From: Candidatus Paraluminiphilus aquimaris
Lineage (GTDB): Bacteria; Pseudomonadota; Gammaproteobacteria; Pseudomonadales; Halieaceae
Assembly: GCF_026230195.1 (NCBI RefSeq)
Contig: NZ_CP036501.1
Coordinates: forward strand, 1,364,001 to 1,428,000
Direction of reading: 5' to 3'
Length of the DNA: 64,000 nt
Positions 18,992-27,577 of the stretch are shown here, piece by piece. A model generated the notes under the pieces. The model saw only the letters and a program-made list of their open reading frames with translations. It ran no database searches and was not told the origin of the DNA. Within the stretch, counting starts at the first letter, position 1. Every line of letters starts with the position of its first letter. Both the position numbers and the translations under genes were made by a program.

Positions 18992-20665
18992 ATGAGCGAA
19001 TCATTCGCCGAGTTATTCGAAGAAAGTTTAAAGACAGTAGACATGGAGCCCGGCTCAATCGTAACGGGCGTTGTTATCGACATCGATAACGAGTGGGTTA
19101 CTGTCCACGCAGGTCTCAAATCTGAGGGTGTCATTCCTCGCGATCAATTCACCAACGCCGGCGGCGAGTGCACACTTAACATTGGTGATGAAGTTCAAGT
19201 AGCACTTGAGACCGTTGAAGACGGTTTTGGCGAGACGAAGCTGTCGCGTGAAAAAGCGAAGCGCGCCGAAGCGTGGAAGACCTTGGAAGCCGCGCATGTT
19301 GCGCAAGAGGTTGTTATTGGTGTCATTAACGGGAAAGTCAAAGGCGGCTTCACAGTCGACGTGGACTCTATCCGTGCCTTCCTACCTGGCTCACTCATCG
19401 ACGTACGTCCGATTCGTGAAACAGCGCATCTCGAAGGTAAAGAACTCGAATTCAAAGTGATCAAGCTCGATCAGAAGCGCAACAACGTTGTTGTCTCTCG
19501 TCGCGCGGTCATGGAAGCAGCTAACAGCGCCGAGCGCGATGAGTTGCTGGAAAACCTCCAAGAAGGTCAGAGCGTCAAGGGTGTGGTCAAGAACCTCACC
19601 GACTACGGTGCGTTCGTTGATCTGGGTGGTGTTGACGGCCTACTGCACATCACAGACATGGCGTGGAAGCGCATTAAGCATCCAAGCGAAGTGGTCGAAG
19701 TCGGTCAAGAAATGGATGTCAAAGTACTCAAGTTCGACCGTGAGCGAAACCGTGTATCACTTGGTCTTAAGCAATTGGGCGAAGATCCGTGGGTTGAGAT
19801 CACTAATCGTTACCCAGAAGGTAGCCGTGTGAATGCACGCATTACCAACCTCACTGATTACGGCTGTTTTGCTGAGATCGAAGAGGGTGTTGAAGGTCTG
19901 GTTCACGTCTCCGAAATGGATTGGACTAATAAGAACGTTCACCCTTCCAAGATCGTCAATTTGGGCGATGAAGTTGAGGTGATGGTTCTTGATATCGACC
20001 AAGAGCGTCGTCGTATCTCACTCGGCATCAAGCAATGCCAGCAGAACCCGTGGGATGCGTTCGCCTCGCAGCATGCGACAGGCGATAAGATTTCAGGTTC
20101 GATCAAGTCGATCACTGATTTCGGTATCTTCATCGGTCTAGCGGGCAACATCGACGGCTTGGTTCACCTCAGTGATATCAGCTGGAACGAGACTGGCGAA
20201 GAGGCGGTCCGCAACTACAAGAAGGGTGACGAGATCGAAACTGTCATCTTGAGCATCGATCCTGAGCGTGAGCGTATTTCTCTGGGTATCAAGCAACTCG
20301 AGGAAGATTCATTCTCCATTTACTTGGGTGAGTCAGACAAGGGCAGCATCGTTACAGGCGAAGTTACCGAGGTGGATGCTAAGGGTGCGGTCGTTAAGCT
20401 TAACGAAGAGGTCGATGGTTACATCAAGGTAGCTGATCTTAGCCGTGATCGCGTTGAAGACGCGCGCTCGGTTCTGAGTGTCGGTGAAAAAGTTGAAGCT
20501 AAGATCGTCGCGATTGATCGCAAGACACGTGCTATTGGCTTGTCGATCAAAGCCAAGGATATGGACGACGAGAAAGAAGCAGTTCAGTCACTCAAGCAGC
20601 AAGACGGTGCAGCATCTCCGGGTACTATCGGTGACTTGATCAAGGCGCAGATGGACAACCAGTAA
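18992..20665 (+). CDS. rpsA: 30S ribosomal protein S1
   Basis: RNA-binding ribosomal protein needed for initiation on structured mRNAs. From the ATG at 18992 it is 557 aa, exactly the E. coli length, with six S1 OB-fold repeats. The repeats are recognised by recurring [39 protein letters not shown] and [20 protein letters not shown] units, each followed by SLG-I/L-KQ. The first 15 codons of the longer reading are not family sequence. The gene is followed by a strong intrinsic terminator. Confidence 0.97.
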   Translation: MSESFAELFEESLKTVDMEPGSIVTGVVIDIDNEWVTVHAGLKSEGVIPRDQFTNAGGECTLNIGDEVQVALETVEDGFGETKLSREKAKRAEAWKTLEAAHVAQEVVIGVINGKVKGGFTVDVDSIRAFLPGSLIDVRPIRETAHLEGKELEFKVIKLDQKRNNVVVSRRAVMEAANSAERDELLENLQEGQSVKGVVKNLTDYGAFVDLGGVDGLLHITDMAWKRIKHPSEVVEVGQEMDVKVLKFDRERNRVSLGLKQLGEDPWVEITNRYPEGSRVNARITNLTDYGCFAEIEEGVEGLVHVSEMDWTNKNVHPSKIVNLGDEVEVMVLDIDQERRRISLGIKQCQQNPWDAFASQHATGDKISGSIKSITDFGIFIGLAGNIDGLVHLSDISWNETGEEAVRNYKKGDEIETVILSIDPERERISLGIKQLEEDSFSIYLGESDKGSIVTGEVTEVDAKGAVVKLNEEVDGYIKVADLSRDRVEDARSVLSVGEKVEAKIVAIDRKTRAIGLSIKAKDMDDEKEAVQSLKQQDGAASPGTIGDLIKAQMDNQ

Positions 20666-20690
20666 GTCGGTTCATTTGTTGCAACACCTA

Positions 20691-20719
20691 AAAAAGCCGG
20701 CATTGCCGGCTTTTTTTTT
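20691..20719 (+). terminator. Rho-independent terminator after rpsA
   Basis: A perfect six-base-pair stem GCCGGC/GCCGGC (20696-20701 with 20705-20710) and a three-base loop ATT is preceded by an A-run and followed by nine T residues. It lies 26 bases after the rpsA stop and should end the serC-to-rpsA transcript. Confidence 0.93.
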
Positions 20720-21008
20720 GGCAAGTACAACGATAATGGTCTGGTCGAACTGGGAAGGTTTGAGGGTTTTAAGGTCACTAAAGAGTGCACCTGAATAGGC
20801 GCCTGAGCGCGCGAGTCTACACAGCACATGCACTCATCGATGTCGTTCACAAAGTTAAAACAGCAGATGTCGAGTCTGTTTTAATAAAACCCTTACACTG
20901 TAAGTCCCCGAAAATTCTCTCGAGCGACTCTGAAAGAGAGCAGGTAAGGGTTTTTGCCCTTGTGTGTGCCCGCTATGGTGTGGACAATACGGCAAGGAGC
21001 GAGGAAAC
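20720..21008 (+). other. Intergenic leader upstream of ihfB
   Basis: About 290 bases between the rpsA terminator and ihfB with no convincing gene. It should contain the ihfB promoter. No -10/-35 pair was clear enough to call. Short complementary words around 20887-20955 (for example CCCTTAC and GTAAGGG) could pair in an mRNA leader. The ribosome site AAGGAG sits at about 20994-20999 before the ihfB ATG. Confidence 0.4.
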
Positions 21009-21305
21009 ATGACACGTAGCGAACTTATCGACTTAATGGCGTCACAGCACAACCAGCTAACCACAAAAGACGTTGAGCTGGCCGTGAAGTTAATGATTGA
21101 TCACATGGCTGACTCGCTTTCATCTGGAGAGCGTATTGAGATTCGTGGCTTCGGAAGTTTTTCTCTGCATTATCGCGAGCCGCGTAAAGGTCGCAATCCC
21201 AAGACGGGCGATACCGTCGACCTCGAGGGTAAGCATGTTCCGCATTTCAAGCCGGGTAAAGAGCTGAGGGAGCGGGTGAATCGCTCGATCAAGGCGGTAT
21301 TTTAA
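21009..21305 (+). CDS. ihfB: Integration host factor subunit beta
   Basis: Small DNA-bending protein that pairs with IhfA (also in this window). From the ATG at 21009 it is 98 aa, the family length, beginning [11 protein letters not shown]. The HU/IHF signature [21 protein letters not shown] includes the intercalating Pro in RNPKTG. The longer reading from 20964 adds 15 non-family residues. A ribosome site precedes the ATG. The TAATG junction with lapA means the two genes share one base. Confidence 0.95.
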   Translation: MTRSELIDLMASQHNQLTTKDVELAVKLMIDHMADSLSSGERIEIRGFGSFSLHYREPRKGRNPKTGDTVDLEGKHVPHFKPGKELRERVNRSIKAVF

Positions 21306-21598
21306 TGCTCGGTTGGCTGCGTGCCGCGCTAGCCTTTAGTCTCCTCGTCGCATCCGTATTTATCGGCGCTGTCTTTGCGACCCAAAACACCTCAGTGGTG
21401 CCGCTTTCCCTTTTTGTGATCACGCTTCCTGAGCAAACAATGGCGGTTTGGCTGCTCTTGTTTTTGATTGCGGGCCTCGCCACGGGGAGTCTTATCAGCA
21501 GTGGCATTGTTTTGCGTCAACGCGCAGGCCTCGCGGCGCTAAGACGCGAAAATACGCGCTTAAAGCAACGTATGGAGCGCGCGCCGAGCAATGGCTGA
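21305..21598 (+). CDS. lapA: Lipopolysaccharide assembly protein A domain protein
   Basis: Inner-membrane protein of 97 aa with two membrane helices (about residues 5-27 and 38-62) and a short cytosolic basic coiled tail (REENTRLKQR-like), the DUF1049/LapA layout. In E. coli LapA works with LapB in controlling LpxC turnover and LPS synthesis. It starts on the last base of ihfB and overlaps lapB by eight bases, matching the conserved ihfB-lapA-lapB-pyrF order. Confidence 0.85.
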   Translation: MLGWLRAALAFSLLVASVFIGAVFATQNTSVVPLSLFVITLPEQTMAVWLLLFLIAGLATGSLISSGIVLRQRAGLAALRRENTRLKQRMERAPSNG

Positions 21599-22772
21599 GC
21601 CGAGCACACTCCTTCTTGCCTTGCTGTTTCTTGCAGTGGCGGCTGGCTGGGTGCTTGGCCGCGGTGCGTCTGGGCGTGATGACGAAGTGGATCAAACGCC
21701 TCCCTCGCAATATTACTTGGGTTTGAACTTCCTGCTCGATGGTGAGCAAGAGTCGGCGTTGAAAGCCTTCAGTGAAGCATTAGCTGTTAATGCTGAGACC
21801 TTCGAGACGCATATCACATTTGGCAGTTTGCTGAGAAAACGGGGGGAGGTGGATAACGCGATTAAGATTCACCAGTCACTGTTGTCTCGAACGAAGCTTC
21901 CTGACGCACAGAAGAATCAGGCACACCTTGAATTAGCGAAGGATTTTATTGCAGCGGGTTTATTGGATCGCGCAGAGCAACTATTAAAGGATCTAATCGA
22001 CTTGTCAGAAGAGCACGAAGCCGATGCCAAAGTGCTTCTTCTTGACGTGTTTGAAGCGAGCCGAGACTGGGCTCAAGCACGTCGTTTGGGGGAGTCACAA
22101 CTTAAAACGGCGCTGGCGGCGACGGTGTCGCCAACGTCAAAAGCGAAGGCGGATAAGATAAAAGCACGTCTTGCAAATTACTGTTGTGAGGCCGCAGAAG
22201 ACTTAGAAGCCAAAAAGTCTTGGGCCTTGGCGCGTGAGGAAGCCGCCGAGGGGTTGCGGTGGGATGATACGAGCATCTGGCCACATTTAATCATGGCGCG
22301 GATCGATGTCGAGGAGGGCGCACTAAAGCAAGCGTTTGATCGGCTACTCTCTGCGGCGACTGTGGCACCATCGCGCATTCCTGAGTTCATCGATGTGTTT
22401 CGCACGGTTTGTGATGCCCTCGATTACAGAAGTCGGTTGATTCCACTTGTTTCGGGGTTTCTTGGGGACCGTGATGATCCCCAACTTAGAGCGCTACTCG
22501 CTGAGGAATATCTCGCAGAAGGCAGGGACGCTGAAGCGCTTGAGATCATCGTTGAGGGCCTCGACCACAAACCCACATCAGCTCTCCTAGAAAAAGCGCT
22601 TGATCTCATGAGTGAACAAGTCAGCCGTCCAGAGGTTATTAAGGCCGCGCGTAAATTGTCAGCGAAGCAGTCAACTTATCTCTGTGGGGTCTGCGGATTT
22701 CATGGGCCCAGTTTTTACTGGCAATGTCCTGGGTGCAAAAATTGGGATACGCTTTACCGACCCGCCCGTTAA
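21591..22772 (+). CDS. lapB: Lipopolysaccharide assembly protein B (LapB/YciM)
   Basis: Membrane-anchored TPR protein that, in E. coli, directs LpxC to FtsH and so sets LPS output. At 393 aa it is full length: an N-terminal membrane helix (about 4-19), a series of TPRs (YYLGLNFLLDGEQESALKAF onwards), and a C-terminal rubredoxin-like metal site with CGVC and CPGC at about residues 365-385. It overlaps lapA by eight bases. pyrF follows after 20 bases. Confidence 0.92.
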   Translation: MAEPSTLLLALLFLAVAAGWVLGRGASGRDDEVDQTPPSQYYLGLNFLLDGEQESALKAFSEALAVNAETFETHITFGSLLRKRGEVDNAIKIHQSLLSRTKLPDAQKNQAHLELAKDFIAAGLLDRAEQLLKDLIDLSEEHEADAKVLLLDVFEASRDWAQARRLGESQLKTALAATVSPTSKAKADKIKARLANYCCEAAEDLEAKKSWALAREEAAEGLRWDDTSIWPHLIMARIDVEEGALKQAFDRLLSAATVAPSRIPEFIDVFRTVCDALDYRSRLIPLVSGFLGDRDDPQLRALLAEEYLAEGRDAEALEIIVEGLDHKPTSALLEKALDLMSEQVSRPEVIKAARKLSAKQSTYLCGVCGFHGPSFYWQCPGCKNWDTLYRPAR

Positions 22773-22792
22773 CTTTGTTTTAAGAGAATGTT

Positions 22793-23482
22793 ATGCGAAG
22801 CCCTCTGATTGTCGCGCTCGACTTCCCGACACTTGACCAAGCTGTTGCCTGCGCCCAGCTGCTGGACCCAAAAGTTGTTCGTGTGAAGGTGGGTAAACAA
22901 TTGTTTACGAGCGAGGGCCCAGCTGTCCTCTCTGCACTTCATAATTTGGGGTTCGACGTGTTCTTGGATCTCAAATTTCACGATATTCCCAACACCGTTG
23001 CAGGCGCGGTTAGCGCAGCTGCAGATTTGGGCGTCTGGATGGTTAATGTTCATGCCTCGGGCGGGCGACGGATGATGGAAGCCGCTGCGAATAGTGTGGC
23101 GCAGAGGGGAAACAAAACACAGCTCATTGCTGTCACGGTCCTGACGAGTATGGACGATGCGGATCTGGCTGACCTCGGGATTACAGAGACGCCTGCGGAG
23201 CAGGTGTTGAGGTTGGCCACACTTGCGCAAAGTAGTGGTATGGATGGCGTTGTTTGTTCCGCGCAGGAAGCGACATTGCTTAGTCGGCAGTTTGGGCGGG
23301 ATTTTTCGCTGGTGACACCTGGCATTCGTCTGCCCGAAGACGACGCGAGTGATCAGCGCCGCGTGGTTACACCGTGGGACGCCATCGATGGCGGTGCCAC
23401 CCATTTGGTCATGGGGCGCTCGATTACCGGGGCATCCTCTCCTGCGGACGTTGTTGATCAAATCATCGCACGGCTCGCGTAA
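22793..23482 (+). CDS. pyrF: Orotidine 5'-phosphate decarboxylase
   Basis: Final step of UMP synthesis. The 229 aa TIM barrel has the catalytic cluster [13 protein letters not shown] near residues 56-68, the phosphate-binding end [21 protein letters not shown] and [11 protein letters not shown]. Length and motifs are standard for the gammaproteobacterial group I enzyme. An overlapping open frame on the opposite strand (about 260 codons) is a shadow of this gene. Confidence 0.95.
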   Translation: MRSPLIVALDFPTLDQAVACAQLLDPKVVRVKVGKQLFTSEGPAVLSALHNLGFDVFLDLKFHDIPNTVAGAVSAAADLGVWMVNVHASGGRRMMEAAANSVAQRGNKTQLIAVTVLTSMDDADLADLGITETPAEQVLRLATLAQSSGMDGVVCSAQEATLLSRQFGRDFSLVTPGIRLPEDDASDQRRVVTPWDAIDGGATHLVMGRSITGASSPADVVDQIIARLA

Positions 23483-23593
23483 TCTCAACCCGCCTAATTT
23501 CATCAATATGAGGCAGCGATCTCCTTGGAGCGGCTGCATCATACCTATTCTCAATCAGACTCATTCCAGTCTTTATTTACGAGGATAGAAACG

Positions 23594-23926
23594 ATGGTTA
23601 GTAACACTATTTACAGTAATTCGAGTTCAAGCTTGGCGGCGTCTCACGGGTCACTTGCACGCCATGTGTTCGGTATTTTTCTGACGGCGGTACTCACATT
23701 TTTTGTTGTCGATTCGGTCGGTGCGGCAGAGACTGTCAACATCAATACCGCAGACATCAGTACCTTAGCGGCGGAACTTGTAGGTGTGGGGCCACAGCTT
23801 GCGCGCCGAATCGTTGAGTTTCGTGAGCGCTATGGTGATTTTGAAACCGTTGAAGCACTTAAAGATGTTCAGGGTATTGGCGAGGCGTTACTTGCGAGAA
23901 ACGTAGATAAAATCGCCCTGCAGTAG
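23594..23926 (+). CDS. ComEA-like helix-hairpin-helix protein
   Basis: Exported DNA-binding-type protein of 110 aa. From the ATG at 23594, with a GAGG ribosome site about ten bases before it, it has a hydrophobic segment at about 24-45 that is a signal peptide or anchor. A ComEA helix-hairpin-helix pair follows: VNINTADISTLAAEL, then VGPQLARRIVEFRERYGDF and VQGIGEALLARN. ComEA proteins bind incoming DNA in the periplasm, but small HhH proteins of this kind occur in many gammaproteobacteria without proven competence roles. Confidence 0.8.
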   Translation: MVSNTIYSNSSSSLAASHGSLARHVFGIFLTAVLTFFVVDSVGAAETVNINTADISTLAAELVGVGPQLARRIVEFRERYGDFETVEALKDVQGIGEALLARNVDKIALQ

Positions 23927-23977
23927 TCGGTGTCGATTTGAGGACCACGACATTTATGAAGACAATCTGGTAGCATG

Positions 23978-24002
23978 CGCCCCGCGAAAAAGGGGCGTTT
24001 TT
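23978..24002 (+). terminator. Terminator-like hairpin directly before the DHH gene
   Basis: CGCCCC at 23978-23983 pairs with GGGGCG at 23992-23997 around the loop GCGAAAAA, and five T residues follow. It sits about 50 bases after the ComEA-like stop, so it can end that transcript. The T-run ends only two bases before the next ATG, which is unusual. Confidence 0.7.
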
Positions 24003-24004
24003 AC

Positions 24005-24958
24005 ATGGATTACGATGTTTTTAATGGCGATGCGGACGGTATTTGCGCACTAATCCAGTTGCGCCGCGCTGATCCGAGGCCCAACGCTGAGCTTGTTACC
24101 GGTGTTAAACGCGACATCCAATTACTCGAGCGTGTTCCCGGTGTGGCCGGCGGACAGGTCACTGCACTAGACATCTCTTTCGATAAAAATCGGGATCACG
24201 TGAGTCGATTGCTCGACGCGGATGCCAAGGTCTTTTTTTGCGATCACCATTTTGCGGGTGACATTCCGCAACACCCTTTATTAGACGTATTGATTAGTCC
24301 CGCTCCCGAGGTTTGTACCAGTGCACTCATCAACGGACGGTTACGAGGGCGTTTTACCGAATGGGCTTGTGTTGGTGCGTTTGGGGACAATTTCGATTCA
24401 ACGGCTGACAAGCTCATTGAAAATCTCGATATCACTGTCGATCGCGATGCACTGCGGCAGCTGGGTGTGTGCGTAAATTACAATGCGTACGGTGCAAGTC
24501 TCTCTGATCTTCATTTCGCACCTGCTGAGCTTTACCAACGCATGGCTCAGTTCGACACTCCCTCAGTGTTGATCGAGGAGGATGGCGCCCTATTCGAGAC
24601 ATTGACCGATGCTTATACGCAAGATATGCACGCCGCGAACACGGCGCCTCGTGCAGTGGAAGACGATGACATTGCCGTGATTTCACTACCTGACGCGGCT
24701 TGGGCGAGAAGGGTCAGCGGTGTGTACGGCAACGACCTTGCTAATCAGTCTCCGGGCAGGGCCCATGCCGTGCTTACTGACATAGAAGGCGGCTACTTAG
24801 TCAGCGTGAGAGCCCCGCTCAATAATCGTTCAGGTGCCGACGCGGTATGCCGGCAATTTGAGACGGGCGGTGGTCGTGCAGCTGCTGCGGGGATTAATAA
24901 GTTACCGCACGCTGAGCTGGGTAGGTTTATTGATGCGCTTCGCGCACAGTGGAGCTAG
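24005..24958 (+). CDS. DHH-family phosphoesterase
   Basis: Predicted Mn-dependent phosphoesterase of 317 aa from the ATG at 24005. It has N-terminal FNGDADGICALIQL (first Asp cluster), the namesake CDHHFAG near residue 80, and a C-terminal DHHA1 domain ending GGGRAAAAGI. The layout is that of stand-alone DHH-DHHA1 proteins (nanoRNase/oligoribonuclease-like), but this branch has no known substrate. No clear ribosome site is visible; the region just upstream folds as a terminator hairpin. It converges on the tetR gene, whose stop is one base away. Confidence 0.75.
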   Translation: MDYDVFNGDADGICALIQLRRADPRPNAELVTGVKRDIQLLERVPGVAGGQVTALDISFDKNRDHVSRLLDADAKVFFCDHHFAGDIPQHPLLDVLISPAPEVCTSALINGRLRGRFTEWACVGAFGDNFDSTADKLIENLDITVDRDALRQLGVCVNYNAYGASLSDLHFAPAELYQRMAQFDTPSVLIEEDGALFETLTDAYTQDMHAANTAPRAVEDDDIAVISLPDAAWARRVSGVYGNDLANQSPGRAHAVLTDIEGGYLVSVRAPLNNRSGADAVCRQFETGGGRAAAAGINKLPHAELGRFIDALRAQWS

Positions 24959-24959
24959 T

Positions 24960-25631
24960 TCACCAGCGCGTAATCTCGTTTTCTAAGCGACGTAGCAGTT
25001 CAAGCGCTGCATCTTTCGACCCGACTTCTTGCTTGCTCGGCTTATGTTTTAAGCGATAGCCGTCGAATAAGCTAAGTAAGTTGTCTACGACGCGCGTGTC
25101 GAAGGGTTTATTGCGCAGCACCAGTGTTCGTGCAGAGTGCTCTAAGGTGCCATAAAATACGTCGCGCATTTGCCATACAGGTGTTGCCGCCTCCAGTTCG
25201 CCCGATGTGATTCCTCGTTGCATAATGAGGTCAAACACCCGAACGTATTCCCTGATCTGAGGTAATTGCCGTCCCGGTTCACCATGGCGCTGACGCGCGC
25301 GCGAGGTGATTTCAACAATCTTAAAATCGTCAATCAGTGAGCTTAAGTGGTAATTCGCCAGTTCGGTTAGTTGCTGACTTAGGGGCGCATCAGCTGTAAT
25401 TGCGGCTTTGGCACCTTTTGTAAGCTCGCGCCAAAACCGGTCTACAACAGCTTCTAAAAGTTCATGCTTATTCTTGTAGTAGAGGTAGACCGTTCCCTCC
25501 GCGACATCGGCCCGTCGCGCAATTTCAGCCATGCGAGCACCGTCGACGCCGGACTCACCAAAGAGTGAGGTAGCGGCTGCAAGGATCGCCTCCTCGCGCG
25601 CTTCAAGTCTCTGTCGTTGGGTATCGCCCAA
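24960..25631 (-). CDS. TetR/AcrR-family transcriptional regulator (AtuR-like by position)
   Basis: Regulator of 223 aa with an N-terminal TetR helix-turn-helix at about residues 33-52 (MAEIARRADVAEGTVYLYYK) and a divergent ligand-binding C-terminal part. The start is a TTG at 25631 preceded by a purine-rich AAAGGCGG. It is divergent from the AtuA-like operon, and the 154-base gap holds a perfect palindrome. By analogy with P. aeruginosa AtuR it probably represses that operon until an acyl-CoA or terpenoid intermediate binds. The ligand is unknown. Confidence 0.82.
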   Translation of the reverse strand: MGDTQRQRLEAREEAILAAATSLFGESGVDGARMAEIARRADVAEGTVYLYYKNKHELLEAVVDRFWRELTKGAKAAITADAPLSQQLTELANYHLSSLIDDFKIVEITSRARQRHGEPGRQLPQIREYVRVFDLIMQRGITSGELEAATPVWQMRDVFYGTLEHSARTLVLRNKPFDTRVVDNLLSLFDGYRLKHKPSKQEVGSKDAALELLRRLENEITRW

Positions 25632-25696
25632 AGTACCGCCTTTTTCAGTTTGTATCGCAGGCAGATGACGGCCTAAGTGCAGTCACCTCATATTGC

Positions 25697-25725
25697 TTGC
25701 TGTAATTTTTAATAACACCTATAGT
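25697..25725 (+). promoter_or_regulatory. Predicted sigma70 promoter of the atuA-like operon
   Basis: TTGCTG (25697-25702) and TATAGT (25720-25725) are separated by 17 bases, and the -10 matches consensus at five of six positions. The operator palindromes lie immediately downstream of the -10, over the likely transcription start. Confidence 0.6.
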
Positions 25726-25726
25726 C

Positions 25727-25754
25727 AATGAGTATGCCTCATTATTAATGAGGC
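25727..25754. promoter_or_regulatory. Overlapping palindromic operators between tetR and the atuA-like gene
   Basis: GCCTCATTA at 25736-25744 and TAATGAGGC at 25746-25754 form a perfect 9+9 inverted repeat around one T. A second palindrome uses AATGAG (25727-25732) and CTCATT (25738-25743). Three AATGAG half-sites therefore alternate in orientation, a pattern suited to two bound TetR dimers. This is the natural site for the divergent TetR protein, by inference. Confidence 0.7.
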
Positions 25755-25785
25755 GCAATCATTTTTGCGGGAGGCTTCGGCTAAA

Positions 25786-27576
25786 GTGGCAAATAAAACA
25801 ATCAAAATTGGCGGGGCGACAGGGTTTTGGGGTGAGACGGATATGGCCATGGCGCAATTTTTGCGCGAGGGTAACCTTGACTACATCGTCTTTGACTATC
25901 TCGCCGAAATAACGATGTCCATCATGGCGAGAGCTCGGGCCTCAGATCCAACGCTGGGTTATGCGTCCGATTTTGTATCGGCCATCGTGAAGAGGAATCT
26001 CGAGCGTATTGCGGACGCTGGCATCAAGTTGATTAGTAATGCTGGGGGAGTGAATCCGGAGGCCTGTGGTGAGGCACTTCGCAAGGTTATCAGTGATGCA
26101 GGATTGGACCTGAAGGTTGTTGTCGTGACCGGTGATGACTTGATAGCTGATCTGGACCGATTGGCGGCGAGTAACGCTTCCGAGATGTTTACGGGCGAGA
26201 CATTTCCACCAAGAGAGAAAATTGCGAGCGCGAATGCCTACATTGGCGCCTTTCCTATTGCTGCGGCCTTAAATGCAGGGGCTGATATTGTTGTCACGGG
26301 TCGGTGTGTGGACAGCGCCGTGACACTCGGTGCGTGTATTCACGAGTTTGGTTGGTCAGCCGACGAGCTCGACAAGTTGGCTGCAGGCTCTGCAGTGGGA
26401 CATCTGATCGAATGTGGCCCTCAGGCGACTGGCGGTAACTTCACGGACTGGGAGCAAGTTGCTGGATCACTGCATGAGGTGGGCTACCCCATCGCTGAGG
26501 TTTATGAAGATGGCCGTTGCGATATTTATAAGCCCGAAAAAACAGGTGGGATTGTTAATCGCGGCAGTGTGGCTGAGCAGTTGCTCTACGAAATTGGCGA
26601 CCCTGCGGCGTATATATTGCCGGATGTAATTTGCGACTTTACACAAATTCAGCTTGAGCAAGTTGGGCCCGACCGCGTGCAAATGACAGGCGCAAGGGGT
26701 CGGGGTGTTCCATCGACGTACAAGACAAGCATGACCTGGGCAGATGGCTTCAGAGCGGGTTCCACATTTTGGTACGTGGGTCGGCGCGCCGCGGACAAAG
26801 CCCGTATTTTTGCCGATGAGGCCGTGGCGCGTGCACGCAGAAAGCTGACGGCAATGGGCGCCGACGATTTTGACGAGATCGCTATTGATATCGTTGGTGA
26901 GGAGCATTTTTGGGGTGCACATTCAGCGGTATCTGACACCCGAGAGGTAGCGTTAAAGGTCGCCTGTAAGCATCAGGATGCCCGAGCTGTGGGTCTCTTC
27001 TTGCGAGAGATGACGGGCTGCGCACTGGGTGCACCTGCCGGGATGGCCTTTTTTGCGGGTGCCCGGGCAAAGCCCTCTCCCGTTATTCGCTTGTTCTCAT
27101 TGCTGGTCGATAAGTCATCACTCGCTCTCAAACTTGTCAGTGACGATGGCGAGTTCGACTTTACGCCGCCCGCGACGCGAACAGATGTTCTCGCCGCCAA
27201 TGCGGATCCCATTCCACAGCCAACGAGCACTACTGACTTGATTGACGTGCCCTTAGAAACACTGGCGTGGGGTCGGTCTGGTGACAAGGGAGATAAAGCC
27301 AATATCGGAATCATTGCGAGAAAGGCGGAGTACTTACCTTGGATTGCTCAAGCGCTTACCGCCGACTATGTGCGTGACCGCTTTGCTCATTTCATGACAG
27401 AACCTGCTATCGATCGTTTCTACATGCCCGGGCTGCCGGCATTGAACTTTTTACTCCACAACGCGCTTGGTGGAGGCGGTATTGCCAGTTTGAGAAACGA
27501 TCCTCAGGCAAAGGCCTACGCGCAAGTTCTACTGGATACTCCCATCTCTATTCCTCACCATTTGCTGGAGGCCTGA
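25786..27576 (+). CDS. AtuA-like protein (DUF1446, acyclic terpene utilisation family)
   Basis: Protein of 596 aa, similar in length to P. aeruginosa AtuA. The N-terminal DUF1446 domain opens with IKIGGATGFWGETDMA and contains VTGRCVDSAVTLGACIHEFGW. A C-terminal AtuA-like alpha/beta domain follows (about 485-590, LAWGRSGDKGDKANIG). AtuA is required for citronellol/geraniol catabolism in Pseudomonas, but its reaction is not known. The GTG at 25786 is chosen because a GGGAGG site lies 11 bases upstream; a TTG 21 bases earlier is possible. It is first in the operon and ends two bases before the carboxylase beta gene. Confidence 0.82.
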   Translation: MANKTIKIGGATGFWGETDMAMAQFLREGNLDYIVFDYLAEITMSIMARARASDPTLGYASDFVSAIVKRNLERIADAGIKLISNAGGVNPEACGEALRKVISDAGLDLKVVVVTGDDLIADLDRLAASNASEMFTGETFPPREKIASANAYIGAFPIAAALNAGADIVVTGRCVDSAVTLGACIHEFGWSADELDKLAAGSAVGHLIECGPQATGGNFTDWEQVAGSLHEVGYPIAEVYEDGRCDIYKPEKTGGIVNRGSVAEQLLYEIGDPAAYILPDVICDFTQIQLEQVGPDRVQMTGARGRGVPSTYKTSMTWADGFRAGSTFWYVGRRAADKARIFADEAVARARRKLTAMGADDFDEIAIDIVGEEHFWGAHSAVSDTREVALKVACKHQDARAVGLFLREMTGCALGAPAGMAFFAGARAKPSPVIRLFSLLVDKSSLALKLVSDDGEFDFTPPATRTDVLAANADPIPQPTSTTDLIDVPLETLAWGRSGDKGDKANIGIIARKAEYLPWIAQALTADYVRDRFAHFMTEPAIDRFYMPGLPALNFLLHNALGGGGIASLRNDPQAKAYAQVLLDTPISIPHHLLEA

Positions 27577-27577
27577 T

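Noticed and set aside
22769-23554. Long open frame of about 260 codons on the minus strand over pyrF
   Set aside because: It lies antisense to a well-conserved pyrF, and its product is rich in Arg, Cys and His with no recognisable domain, as expected of a shadow frame.
26467-26939. Minus-strand frames over the AtuA-like gene
   Set aside because: They are antisense to a full-length conserved coding sequence and have no recognisable product.
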